From Sphingomonas_Q fennica_A (lineage in GTDB: Bacteria; Pseudomonadota; Alphaproteobacteria; Sphingomonadales; Sphingomonadaceae), in the NCBI GenBank assembly GCA_036946415.1, contig JAQIJD010000001.1:434001-498000 (forward strand): a stretch of DNA of 64,000 nt. Reading direction: 5' to 3'. Numbering within the stretch: the first letter of the stretch is position 1; each line of letters starts with the position of its first letter. Below the pieces are notes generated by a model. That model saw only the letters and a program-made list of their open reading frames with translations. It was not told where the DNA came from and searched no databases. Of the stretch, positions 16,724-24,639 are shown in pieces. The translations under genes and the position numbers were made by a program.

Positions 16724-18464
16724 CACGCTTTCTCCGCCACGGGCAGGTCGGACCGGATCAGATCCTTCACCACCAGCGCCGCGCGCTCGGGATCCTGGCG
16801 GACGAAGTTGCGGATCAGCGTGGCACGGTCGCTGTAGCCGGGGGTCGCCTCGATCATCTCCAGCGTCACCGGTCGGGTGGGATCGGCCTCGACCTCCTGG
16901 GCGATGGCGGCGGCGATCTCGCTGCCCAGCGCCTGCTTGACGGCGGGCGAGGACGCGGCGGCGGTGGCCGTGGCGGCGGCTTCGGCGGCGGCGGCGCGGG
17001 CGGCAGCGTTGCGCTTCAGCATCGGCCGGGCGACGCCGAGGACGAGGACGAGGGCGACCAGCAGCGCCGAACCGTTGCGGCCGGCGGTGCCGACCCAGTC
17101 CGCCTCATACCATTTGCCCGCCTCTTCCGGTGCCGCCGCGGCAAAGGCGCGGCTGGTGACGGCGATCGTGTCGCCGCGCTTGTCGTCGAAGCCGACCGCA
17201 CCCTTGATGAGGTTCTCCAGCGCCTGCGTCTCGGCCACGCCGCGCGGCTTGGCGGTCTGGCGGAGGGCGACCGCCACCGACAGGCGGCGCACGGTGCCGA
17301 CCGGATTGCGCGTGACGGAAACCTCGCGATCGAGCTGGAACTGGCGGTTGTAATTCTCGCTCGTCTTGCCGGCCTCGCCCTGCGCCGTCGCGGGGGGCGG
17401 GCGCCGGGGCGGCGGGGGCGCCGGCCGCGGGCGGGGTGGTCTGCGCCTGCGCCGGCGGGGGCGGGGTGTTGGAGAGCGCGCCGGGGATGCCGCCCGCCTC
17501 GCCCTGCTTGCCGCCGTCGTTCGCCCAGCCGCCCTGTTCCTGCGCGATCACGCCGGGGCGGTTCGGATAGATTTCGCGCGTCGCCTGCACCTCGGCGAAG
17601 TCGAGATCGGCGTGGACCTCGGCGGTGAAGCCGTCGGGGCCGACCAGCGGGGTGAGGAGCTTGTTGAGCTGTTCCAGATAGCGCTGCTCGATCTGGCCCT
17701 GCAACTCGACCTGCGCCGAGGCGGCCGAGGCGGCGTCGTTCTTGCCGGGGCGCGACAGGAGCCGGCCGGCCTGATCGACGATCGACACCTGATCGGGGGA
17801 GAGGCCGGGGACCGAGGAGGCGACGAGGTTGACGATCGCCTGCACCTGCCCGTCGCCCAGCGTCCGCCCGGCGCGCAGCCGCAGCATGACGGAGGCGGCG
17901 GCGGGCGAGCGATCGCGCAGGAACACGCTCGGCTGCTCGACCGCGAGGTGGACCTTGGCCTGCGCCACCGCGTCGATCTGCTCGATCGTGCGGGCGAGGT
18001 CGTTCTCATGCGCGCCGCGCAGCCGCTCGCCTTCCACGGCGCGGCTGGCGCCCATCGGCAGGCTGGAGATCATCGAATCGCCGTCGGGTGCGCTCTTGGG
18101 CAGATCCTGCTGGGCCATCAGCATCTTGGCGCGATAATAATCGCCCTCGGCAACGGTCAGCGATCCGGTCGACTGGTCGATCTTATACTTGATCCCGGCC
18201 GAACCCAGCGCATCGGCCACCGCCGCCTTGTCGGCATCGGCCAGGCCCTGGAACAGGCTGCGCTGCGGCGCCTGCGCCAGCATCATGTAGGCGAGCGCGG
18301 CGAGCGCCACGACGCCGCCGACGATCAGCGCCGGCAGGCTCTTGGCGACGGCCGGCTGGCCGGCGAAGCTGCGGATCTTCTGGAGCGCGCCGCCGGCGGG
18401 GCCGGGGATCGTGCGGAGGGCGGGGGGGCGTGCCGGCGGGGCCGGCGAGGGTCAGTTCGCTCAT
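16723..18464 (-). pseudogene. fliF: Flagellar MS-ring protein FliF, two single-base frame breaks
   Basis: FliF forms the MS ring, the base of the motor. The ATG at 18464 gives MSELTLAGPAGTPP and then loses frame at the seven-G run 18422-18428. The rest of the N-terminus and the ring-building motifs are read in the next frame, including the first membrane helix (ALIVGGVVALAALAYMMLA). A second break at the six-G run 17392-17397 separates this from the C-terminal part (second membrane helix about ALLVALVLVLGVA and the FliG-binding tail). Removing one G at each site restores one 579-residue FliF of normal length. An error in assembly is likely; if real, the bacterium could not build a basal body. 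Confidence 0.85.
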
Positions 18465-18832
18465 GTCAGACCGGCATGCTCATGATGTCCTTGTACGCAG
18501 ACAGGAGTTTGTTGCGGACCTGGAGGGTTGCCTGGAAACCGACCGACGCCTGTTTCGCGCGCTAGCATCACGGAAGCGACGTCGGTCGTCTCGCCCCGTT
18601 CGTAGGAATTGCTGGCGGCGGTGGCCTTCGACTGCGCGTCGTTGACCTTGGAGAGCGCATCGCCCAGCGCCGCGGTGAAGCCGCCGGGCTTGGCGTCGGC
18701 AGCACCGCCGACCCCGCCGGCGCCGCCCACCCCGCCGACCGGCGTGGAGACGGACGCCTTCTGGAGCGCGCTGTTCTGCTGGAGGATCGCCGCCCGCATT
18801 TGCAGGAGGCTGCTGGCATCGACCGGACGCAT
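18461..18832 (-). CDS. fliE: Flagellar hook-basal body protein FliE, C-terminus frameshifted
   Basis: FliE links the MS ring to the rod. The open frame from the ATG at 18832 starts VDASSLLQMRAAILQQNSAL and runs correctly to DVASVMLARE, then diverges. Dropping one base from the alternating GC run at 18556-18562 restores the typical FliE ending QASVGFQATLQVRNKLLSAY followed by KDIMSMPV. The stop would then lie at 18466-18468, immediately before the fliF start. The corrected protein is 121 residues, as expected, with a Gly/Val-rich insert in the middle (GGVGGAGGVGG). Gene order regulator-fliE-fliF is standard. Confidence 0.85.
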   Translation of the reverse strand: MRPVDASSLLQMRAAILQQNSALQKASVSTPVGGVGGAGGVGGAADAKPGGFTAALGDALSKVNDAQSKATAASNSYERGETTDVASVMLARETGVGRFPGNPPGPQQTPVCVQGHHEHAGLT

Positions 18833-18846
18833 CGCTCAGTCTCCGC

Positions 18847-20111
18847 TCAGGCCGCCGCGCGCATGCCGGCGAGCCGGTAGCGCAGCGTGCGTTCGGAAAT
18901 GCCGAGGCGGCGGGCCGCCTGGAGGCGGTGGCCGCCGGTCGCCGCCAGCGCTTCCTCGATCGCCGCCGCCTCGGAGGTGCGGGCGGCGTCGGCCAGGCGC
19001 AGCGGGGCGGACGTTGTCGTTGGTCTCGACCGGACGGGCGACGGGGGCGGGCGCCGCGACCGGGGCGATGGCGAGGTCGCCCGCCTCGATCCGGTCCCCG
19101 GCGCGCAGCAGCAAGCGCGCGCTGGAGGACATTGTCCAGCTCGCGAACGTTGCCGGGCCAGTCGTGCGCCATCAGCGCGTCGAGGGCGGCGGGGCGTCGG
19201 CCAGGGAAAGCGGTCGGCGGGGGTCGAGGTGGCGGAGGAGGAGGGCGGCGGCGATGGCACGCACGTCCTGCCGGCGATCGGCGAGCGGGGGCGAGCTGGA
19301 GCGGCACCACCGCGAGGCGCCAGTAGAGGTCGGCGCGGAAGCGCCCGGCCTCGACCTCGGCCGGCAGATCGCGGTTGCCCGCCGCCACGATCCGCACGTC
19401 GATCGCGATCGGGCGGGTCGCGCCCACCGGCAGCACTTCCCGCTCCTGAATGGCGCGGAGCAGCTTGGCCTGGAGCGCCAGCGGCAGCTCGGCCACCTCG
19501 TCGAGGAACAGCGTGCCGCCCTCGGCGGCGCGGAACAGGCCCTCGCTGGCGGCGCCGGCGCCGGTGAAGCTGCCCTTCTGGTGCCCGAACAGCATCGCTT
19601 CCAGCATCGTTTCGGGCAGCGCGGCGCAGTTTACGGCCACGAACGGCCCGGCGGCGCGCGGCGAGGCGGCGTGGATGTAGCGGGCGAGCCCTTCCTTGCC
19701 GGTGCCCGTCTCGCCCTGGAGGAGGATCGTGGCGCCGCTCTGCGCGACTCGGGCGGCGAGCGTCAGCAGCTTGGCGGAGGCCGGCTCGCCGCAGGCCGGG
19801 CGATGGCGCGGGCGGACCAGTTCGGCCACCAGCGCATGGCCGAAGGCGAGATCGGCGAGGCCGAAGGAGACGCGCGCCGGCAGGCCGCGGGCGGCGGGGG
19901 TGAAGGCGGGGGCGCCGTCCGCAACCGCGATCAGCACGTCGCTGTGGCGGGCGGCGCCGATCTCGTCGGCATGGAGGATGCGCGCCGCACCCTTCGTGGC
20001 CGAATCGGCGGCGGGATCGCAGCTTTCGGTGACGAGGCCGGCGCCCGCCAGCCAGGAAGCGAGGGTGGGGCAGGCCGCGGCCGCCTTCTCGCTGATCCCG
20101 ATACCGTCCAT
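18847..20111 (-). pseudogene. FlbD/FleQ-like sigma-54 enhancer-binding regulator, four frame breaks
   Basis: This gene heads the fli operon and is the likely activator of class II and III flagellar promoters. From the ATG at 20111, about 110 residues without a recognisable receiver site precede an AAA+ domain. That domain has Walker A GETGTGKE (133-140), GSFTGA (180-185; consensus GAFTGA, contacts sigma-54) and Walker B LFLDEV. The frame then breaks at 19287-19291 (extra G), about 19185-19194 (missing base), 19115-19122 (extra base in a GC run) and 19004-19007 (extra G). Across these the pieces DWPGNVRELDNVLQRAL, LLLRAGDRIEAGDLAIAP and the Fis-type helix-turn-helix RRLGISERTLRYRLAGM remain intact. 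Correction gives about 420 residues. Confidence 0.82.
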
Positions 20112-20290
20112 ACCGTCGCTCCGATGGTTTATGGAACGACCCCGAGCCGCTCCGTCCTGAGCAGCCAATTACCCCCCGATTAACTACGAAAGTCTTAAAA
20201 GGATTCGCGCGCACCACCCGCGTGTTACGCGGGATCGCACCCGCGAGAGGTGGGGCGGGGGCGCCGCCCGCCTGTCCCGAAAATTCTGGT

Positions 20291-20317
20291 TAAAGCCCCC
20301 GATCCCCCCGCCGTTAC
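20291..20317 (+). promoter_or_regulatory. Sigma-28 (FliA)-type flagellin promoter
   Basis: TAAAGCCC at 20291-20298 is followed after exactly 11 bases by GCCGTTAC at 20310-20317. This compares with the enterobacterial sigma-28 consensus TAAAGTTT-N11-GCCGATAA. Transcription would start near 20324, leaving a leader of about 60 bases before the flagellin ATG, with an AAAGGA ribosome binding site. No equally good GG-N10-GC sigma-54 site was seen in this gap. Confidence 0.65.
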
Positions 20318-20382
20318 CCAAACCGTGGCGGATCCGACCCCGAGGGACGGCCTGCCTAGTTCGATCGGGAAAGGACAACCTC

Positions 20383-22092
20383 ATGACCGTCATCAACACC
20401 AACACGTCGGCCCTGCGCGCCCAGAGCGGCTCGCGCCTCGCCACCGCCAGCCTGCAGACCGCGATGGAGCGTCTGTCGACCGGCAAGCGCATCAACTCCG
20501 CCAAGGACGACGCCGCCGGCCTCGCCATCGCCAGCCGCATGACCAGCCAGGTCAAGGGCCTCGCCGTCGCCATCCGCAACGCCAACGACGGCATCTCGAT
20601 GGCGCAGACCGCGGAAGGCGCGCTGGGCGAAGTCACCAACATGCTGCAGCGCATGAAGGAACTGGCTGTCCAGTCCGCCAACGGTTCGCTGGGCACGTCC
20701 GAGCGCGCCGCGCTGCAGAGCGAGACGGACCAGCTGCTCTCGCAGATCAACGACATCTCGAAGAACACCAACTTCAACGGCCTGAAGCTGCTCGACGGCT
20801 CCACCAAGGATCTGAAGCTTCAGACGGGCGTCAACGCCGGCGACCAGATCTCGATCGCGATGGCGAGCGTCAGCACCAACGACCTGGGCCTCACCGCGGG
20901 CGGCCAGGCCGGCCAGCTGACCTCGGGCCGCATCGGCTCGGTGACCGGCCTCGCGGTCGACTCGGTGACCTTCAACGGCGTCAACGCGCTGGGCGCCACC
21001 GTGCCCTCGACGGCGAACTCCGCCAAGGGCCTGGCCGAGGCGATCAACCTCAACTCCGACAAGACCGGCGTGAAGGCGACGGCGTCCAACAGCGTGACGT
21101 CCGACAAGATCACCGCCACCAGCTTCGCCACCGGCGACCTTAAGATCGAGGTGGTCGACAAGGCGGGCACCGCGACGACGATGAGCATCGGCGGCGCCGG
21201 CAGCATCGACGAACTGGTCAGCAACATCAACCGCAACGATTATGGCGTGAAGGCGGTCAAGAATTCCGACAACACGATCACTTTCTCGAACTCAAACGGC
21301 GCCGACATCAAGCTGACCGGCACGACCGACCAGATCACCTTCAACAGCTCGGCTGCGACGCAGACCTTCAAGGGCTACGTCTCGTTGCAGAGCGCCGACG
21401 GCAAGGACATCAAGGTCGACGTGAAGGCCGCCACCGCCGGTTCGCCGACGGATACCGAACTGCAGAATGCGCAGGCGATGGGCCTGAACTATTCGAAGGA
21501 CGGCGTGACCTTCACCGGCACCGACACCGCTTCGTCCTCGACGACGCTGGCCGATGGCGACCTGAAGATCAACGGCACCAAGATCACCGGCACCTTCACC
21601 AGCGCCGGCACGCTCGCCACGCTGATCAACAACTCGTCGGACACGACGGGCGTGAAGGCGACGGCGAACGCCAACGGCGGTCTGGACCTCGTGTCCGACG
21701 ATGGCTCGAAGGTGCGGATCGAAGTGTCGACGGCGGGCAAGACCGCGACCGGTCTCACCTCGCAGGGCGGCAACGACAAGATGTCCAGCACGCTGGATAT
21801 CTCCACCCAGGCCTCGGCCGGCTCGGCGATGTCCGCGATCGACAAGGCGCTCGACACGATCTCGGCCACCCGCGGCAAGCTCGGTGCGATCCAGAACCGC
21901 CTCGAAACGACCGTCAACAACCTGTCGACCACGTCCACCAACCTCACCGATGCGCGTTCGCGGATCGAGGATGCGGACTTCTCGATGGAAACGACCAACC
22001 TCGCCAAGTCCCAGATCCTGTCGCAGGCCGCGACGGCGATGCTGGCCCAGGCGAACCAGAGCGCGCAGGGCGTGCTGAAGCTGCTCGGCTAA
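20383..22092 (+). CDS. fliC: Flagellin
   Basis: This is the filament subunit. The 569-residue protein has the conserved N-terminal D0/D1 region (NTNTSALRAQSGSRLATASL, then GLAIASRMTSQVKGLAVAIR) and the C-terminal D1/D0 region (SRIEDADFSMETTNLAKSQI, ending QANQSAQGVLKLLG). Between them is a long Thr/Ser/Asp-rich variable domain with two or more flagellin-IN-like repeats (segments such as KIEVVDKAGTATTMSIGG and DLKINGTKITGTFT). As expected for a secreted, highly expressed gene, it has a strong ribosome binding site and its own sigma-28-type promoter and terminator. It is divergent from the regulator/fli operon. FliS and FliD, its chaperone and cap, are at the far end of that operon. Confidence 0.96.
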   Translation: MTVINTNTSALRAQSGSRLATASLQTAMERLSTGKRINSAKDDAAGLAIASRMTSQVKGLAVAIRNANDGISMAQTAEGALGEVTNMLQRMKELAVQSANGSLGTSERAALQSETDQLLSQINDISKNTNFNGLKLLDGSTKDLKLQTGVNAGDQISIAMASVSTNDLGLTAGGQAGQLTSGRIGSVTGLAVDSVTFNGVNALGATVPSTANSAKGLAEAINLNSDKTGVKATASNSVTSDKITATSFATGDLKIEVVDKAGTATTMSIGGAGSIDELVSNINRNDYGVKAVKNSDNTITFSNSNGADIKLTGTTDQITFNSSAATQTFKGYVSLQSADGKDIKVDVKAATAGSPTDTELQNAQAMGLNYSKDGVTFTGTDTASSSTTLADGDLKINGTKITGTFTSAGTLATLINNSSDTTGVKATANANGGLDLVSDDGSKVRIEVSTAGKTATGLTSQGGNDKMSSTLDISTQASAGSAMSAIDKALDTISATRGKLGAIQNRLETTVNNLSTTSTNLTDARSRIEDADFSMETTNLAKSQILSQAATAMLAQANQSAQGVLKLLG

Positions 22093-22129
22093 CGCCGACC
22101 AAAGAGGCCCTTCCCGACTGGGCGAACGG

Positions 22130-22163
22130 CCCCCGGCGTCGCGACAGCGGCGCCGGGGGTTTC
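22130..22163 (+). terminator. Intrinsic terminator of the flagellin gene
   Basis: CCCCCGGCG (22130-22138) and CGCCGGGGG (22151-22159) form a nine-base perfect stem with a 12-base loop, followed by TTT, 37 bases after the flagellin stop. The U tract is short, as usual at this GC content. Confidence 0.75.
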
Positions 22164-22178
22164 CTCGTTCGGAGTTCG

Positions 22179-22355
22179 ATCCACTTGCGTGGATGCGGCG
22201 CCGGCCCGCTCCCCCACCCGACCTCCCAATCAGGATACGCTGTGGGAGGTCGGGTGGGGGAGCGGGCGGAACCACCCAAGGTTCCAGCGGCACGAAGTGC
22301 CGGTGGAATGGTGGTGGAGGGCGGTGCCGCCCCTGATCCAGCTCGCTGGATCAGG
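22179..22355. repeat. Composite palindromic repeat, copy 2 (flagellin-bamD gap)
   Basis: A perfect 25-base inverted repeat (22204-22228 against 22243-22267) with a 14-base loop carries the same core arm CCGGCCCGCTCCCCCACCC as the copies at 7106 and 38449. It is flanked by small hairpins: ATCCAC/GTGGAT at 22179-22194 and CCTGATCCAG/CTGGATCAGG at 22332-22355. It lies between the convergent ends of flagellin and bamD. The remaining bases up to 22396 contain nothing else I can name. Confidence 0.88.
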
Positions 22356-22396
22356 CTCGAGAAAAGGGCGAACGGGCCGGCACCCGCACCCGCTGA

Positions 22397-23185
22397 TCAG
22401 GCCTTGGCGGGCGCCTTGCGCTGCATCAGGGCATAGGCCTTCTGATACCATTCGGAGCCGGGGTAATTGGCGCCCAGCACCGCCGCCGCCTTGCGCGCCT
22501 CTTCCGGCACGCCCAGCGCGAGATAGCTTTCGGTCAGCCGCATCAGCGCCTCGGGCACATGGCTGGTCGTCTGATAGTCGGTCGTCACCTTGCGGAAGCG
22601 GATCACGGCGGCCAGCCAGTCGGAGCGGCGCTCGTAGAAGCGGCCGATCTCCATCTCCTTGCCGGCGAGGTGATCGTTGATGAGGTCGATCTTGACCCGC
22701 GCGTCGGCGGCGTAGCGGCTGTCGGGATAGCGGCGGATCAGTTCGCCCATCGCGTCCAGCGCCTGGCCGGTCGTCTTCTGGTCGCGCGTCACGTCGACGA
22801 TCTGTTCGTAATAGTCGACCGCGATGATGTAGAGCGCGTAGGGCGCATCGCGGTTACCCGGGTGGATCGAGATGAAGCGCTGCGCCGACTGGATCGAATC
22901 CGGATATTCGCGCGCCAGATAGTAACTGTAGGCGCTCATCAGCTGCGCGCGCCGCGCCCATTCCGAATAGGGATGCTGGCGCTCGACCTCGTCGAACATC
23001 GCGCCGGCATCCTTGTAGCGCCCGCGATCGAGCATCCCGCGCGCCGCATTGTAGAGCGTATCGACATCGCGCGCGACGTAGCGCGTATCCCCCTTCTTCT
23101 TGCCCGCGCCACCGGCACAGCCGGGCAGCAGGGCGAGGCCGGCGACGGCGGCGAGGAGGGCGGCGGAGCGGAGCACGGGACGCAT
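22397..23185 (-). CDS. bamD: Outer membrane protein assembly lipoprotein BamD
   Basis: BamD is the essential lipoprotein of the BAM complex that inserts beta-barrel proteins such as the TonB receptor and autotransporter encoded here. The 262-residue protein has a lipoprotein signal peptide ending in the lipobox LLPGC (Cys at about residue 23). Five TPR-like helical repeats follow, with the family signatures ARGMLDRGRYKDAGAMFDEV, RQHPYSEWARRAQLMSAYSY and VDYYEQIVDVTRDQKTT. It lies 46 bases after the Mth938-domain gene on the same strand, downstream of secDF, and both contexts concern envelope protein export. Confidence 0.94.
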   Translation of the reverse strand: MRPVLRSAALLAAVAGLALLPGCAGGAGKKKGDTRYVARDVDTLYNAARGMLDRGRYKDAGAMFDEVERQHPYSEWARRAQLMSAYSYYLAREYPDSIQSAQRFISIHPGNRDAPYALYIIAVDYYEQIVDVTRDQKTTGQALDAMGELIRRYPDSRYAADARVKIDLINDHLAGKEMEIGRFYERRSDWLAAVIRFRKVTTDYQTTSHVPEALMRLTESYLALGVPEEARKAAAVLGANYPGSEWYQKAYALMQRKAPAKA

Positions 23186-23231
23186 GGGATGCTCCTTAGC
23201 GGAGGGCCGGGGCGGCGGGAAGAGCGGCGCG

Positions 23232-23657
23232 TCAGCCGAGCGGCAGCAGCGCCGCCACGATCGCGCGGCCTTCCGACCGCAGCAGCCCCCAGGCGCGGGC
23301 GGCGGCGCGGCTGTCCATGAATTCGATGCCGATGCCCTTCGCCTCGATCACGCGCACGAGGTCGTTGGCGGGGCGGCGGAGCGTCAGGCCCGTGCCGAGC
23401 AGCAGGAATTCGGGCGCGGGATCGCCGTCGAGCAGCGGCGTCAGATCGTCGATCGTCAGCGCGTCGAGCCTGGGGGCCTGCCAGCCGATCGCCGCCTCCG
23501 GCGTCAGCTTCAGCCCGCCGTCGTGGACGATCTGGCCGACGCGGAAACCGTGGCCGGCGATCGCCGCCACCACCGGGCCGGCGGGCGGGGCGACCGAATC
23601 GATGCCCATGCCGGCGTTGCGGTTGCGCCGCTGGGGCGGCGGCGCACCCTCGGTCAC
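23232..23657 (-). CDS. Mth938/NDUFAF3-domain protein
   Basis: The GTG at 23657 overlaps the secF stop (AAGTGA) and gives 141 residues; an internal ATG (MGIDSVAPP) about 16 codons later is an alternative. The Mth938-like fold is suggested by the HDGGLKLTPEAAIGWQAP, PEFLLLGTGLTLRRP and GIGIEFMDSRAAARAWGLL strands and helices. Family members include the human complex I assembly factor NDUFAF3 and a set of bacterial proteins often encoded beside secDF; the bacterial function is not established. It is translationally coupled to secF here. Confidence 0.8.
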   Translation of the reverse strand: MTEGAPPPQRRNRNAGMGIDSVAPPAGPVVAAIAGHGFRVGQIVHDGGLKLTPEAAIGWQAPRLDALTIDDLTPLLDGDPAPEFLLLGTGLTLRRPANDLVRVIEAKGIGIEFMDSRAAARAWGLLRSEGRAIVAALLPLG

Positions 23658-24622
23658 TTGCGCGTCACCCGCTCGGCCCCGGCGGCGGCCTTGGCGGTGA
23701 CGGGCTTGCGGTCCAGCGCCTGCGGCCTGAGCCCCAGCGAGATCAGCAGCGAGGAGGAGACGTAGATCGACGAATAGGTGCCGACGACGATGCCCAGCAT
23801 CATCGCGGCGGTGAAACCGCGCAGCACGTGGCCGCCGAAGGCGAGCAGCGCGCCCAGCGCCAGCATGATCGTGACCGAGGTCATCACGGTCCGCGGCAGC
23901 GTCTCGTTGACGGACAGGTCGATCAGCGCGCGCATGTCCATCTGGCGGTATTTGCGCATATTCTCGCGGATGCGATCGTCGATCACCATCTTGTCGTTGA
24001 TCGAATAGCCGACGATCGTCAGCACCGCCGCCACGATGTTGAGATCGAATTCCAGCCGGGTCAGCGCGAAGAAGCCGAGCGTCATCAGCACGTCGTGCAT
24101 GATCGCGACAAAGGTGGAGACGCCGAACTGCCATTCGTAGCGCAGCCAGGAGAAGATCGCGATGCCGACCACCGCGATCAGCACCGCGAGGATGCCGTTG
24201 CGGATCAGCTCGCCCGATACCTTGCCCGATACGGTATCGTAGCGGGGGAAGGTGACGCCGGCATATTCGCGGCCCAGCGCCGCCTTCACTTTGTTGACGA
24301 CGGCGTTGGTCGCGCCCTCGTCGGTCGAGGCGGGCAGCGGCAGGCGGATCGAGACGGTGTTGGGATCGCCGAACTGCTGGAGCGAGCCTTCGCCCACCCC
24401 CAGCCGGTCGACCGAGGTGCGGACGCGGTCCAGCTCGGGCGGCTGTTCGAACCGCGCCTCGATCATCAGCCCGCCGACGAAATCGACGCCGAGGTTGAGG
24501 CCACGCACCGCCACCAGCGCCACCGCGATCACCGTCAGCAGCGCGGTCAGCCCGAACGCCCAGCGGCGCAGCGAGACGAAGGGAAGGTTGGTGTCGTCGG
24601 GAACCAGTTTCAGGAGGCGCAT
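23654..24622 (-). CDS. secF: Protein translocase subunit SecF
   Basis: SecF and SecD form the proton-driven accessory complex that pulls preproteins through SecYEG. The ATG at 24622 (MRLLKLVPDDTNLPF) has a good AGGAG site and gives 322 residues. Six hydrophobic segments, a first periplasmic domain (VDFVGGLMIEARFEQPPELD) and the conserved VGYSINDKMVIDDRIREN loop are present. The longer frame to 24679 is unnecessary. It follows secD by 17 bases and overlaps the Mth938 gene. Confidence 0.95.
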   Translation of the reverse strand: MRLLKLVPDDTNLPFVSLRRWAFGLTALLTVIAVALVAVRGLNLGVDFVGGLMIEARFEQPPELDRVRTSVDRLGVGEGSLQQFGDPNTVSIRLPLPASTDEGATNAVVNKVKAALGREYAGVTFPRYDTVSGKVSGELIRNGILAVLIAVVGIAIFSWLRYEWQFGVSTFVAIMHDVLMTLGFFALTRLEFDLNIVAAVLTIVGYSINDKMVIDDRIRENMRKYRQMDMRALIDLSVNETLPRTVMTSVTIMLALGALLAFGGHVLRGFTAAMMLGIVVGTYSSIYVSSSLLISLGLRPQALDRKPVTAKAAAGAERVTRK

Positions 24623-24639
24623 GTCTTTAAGTCCTCGCC

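Noticed and set aside
17105..20168. Programmed ribosomal frameshifting in fliF, fliE or the regulator
   Set aside because: The shift sites are plain G runs or GC dinucleotides without a slippery heptamer or downstream stimulator, and seven in 1.9 kb with both +1 and -1 need would be unprecedented.
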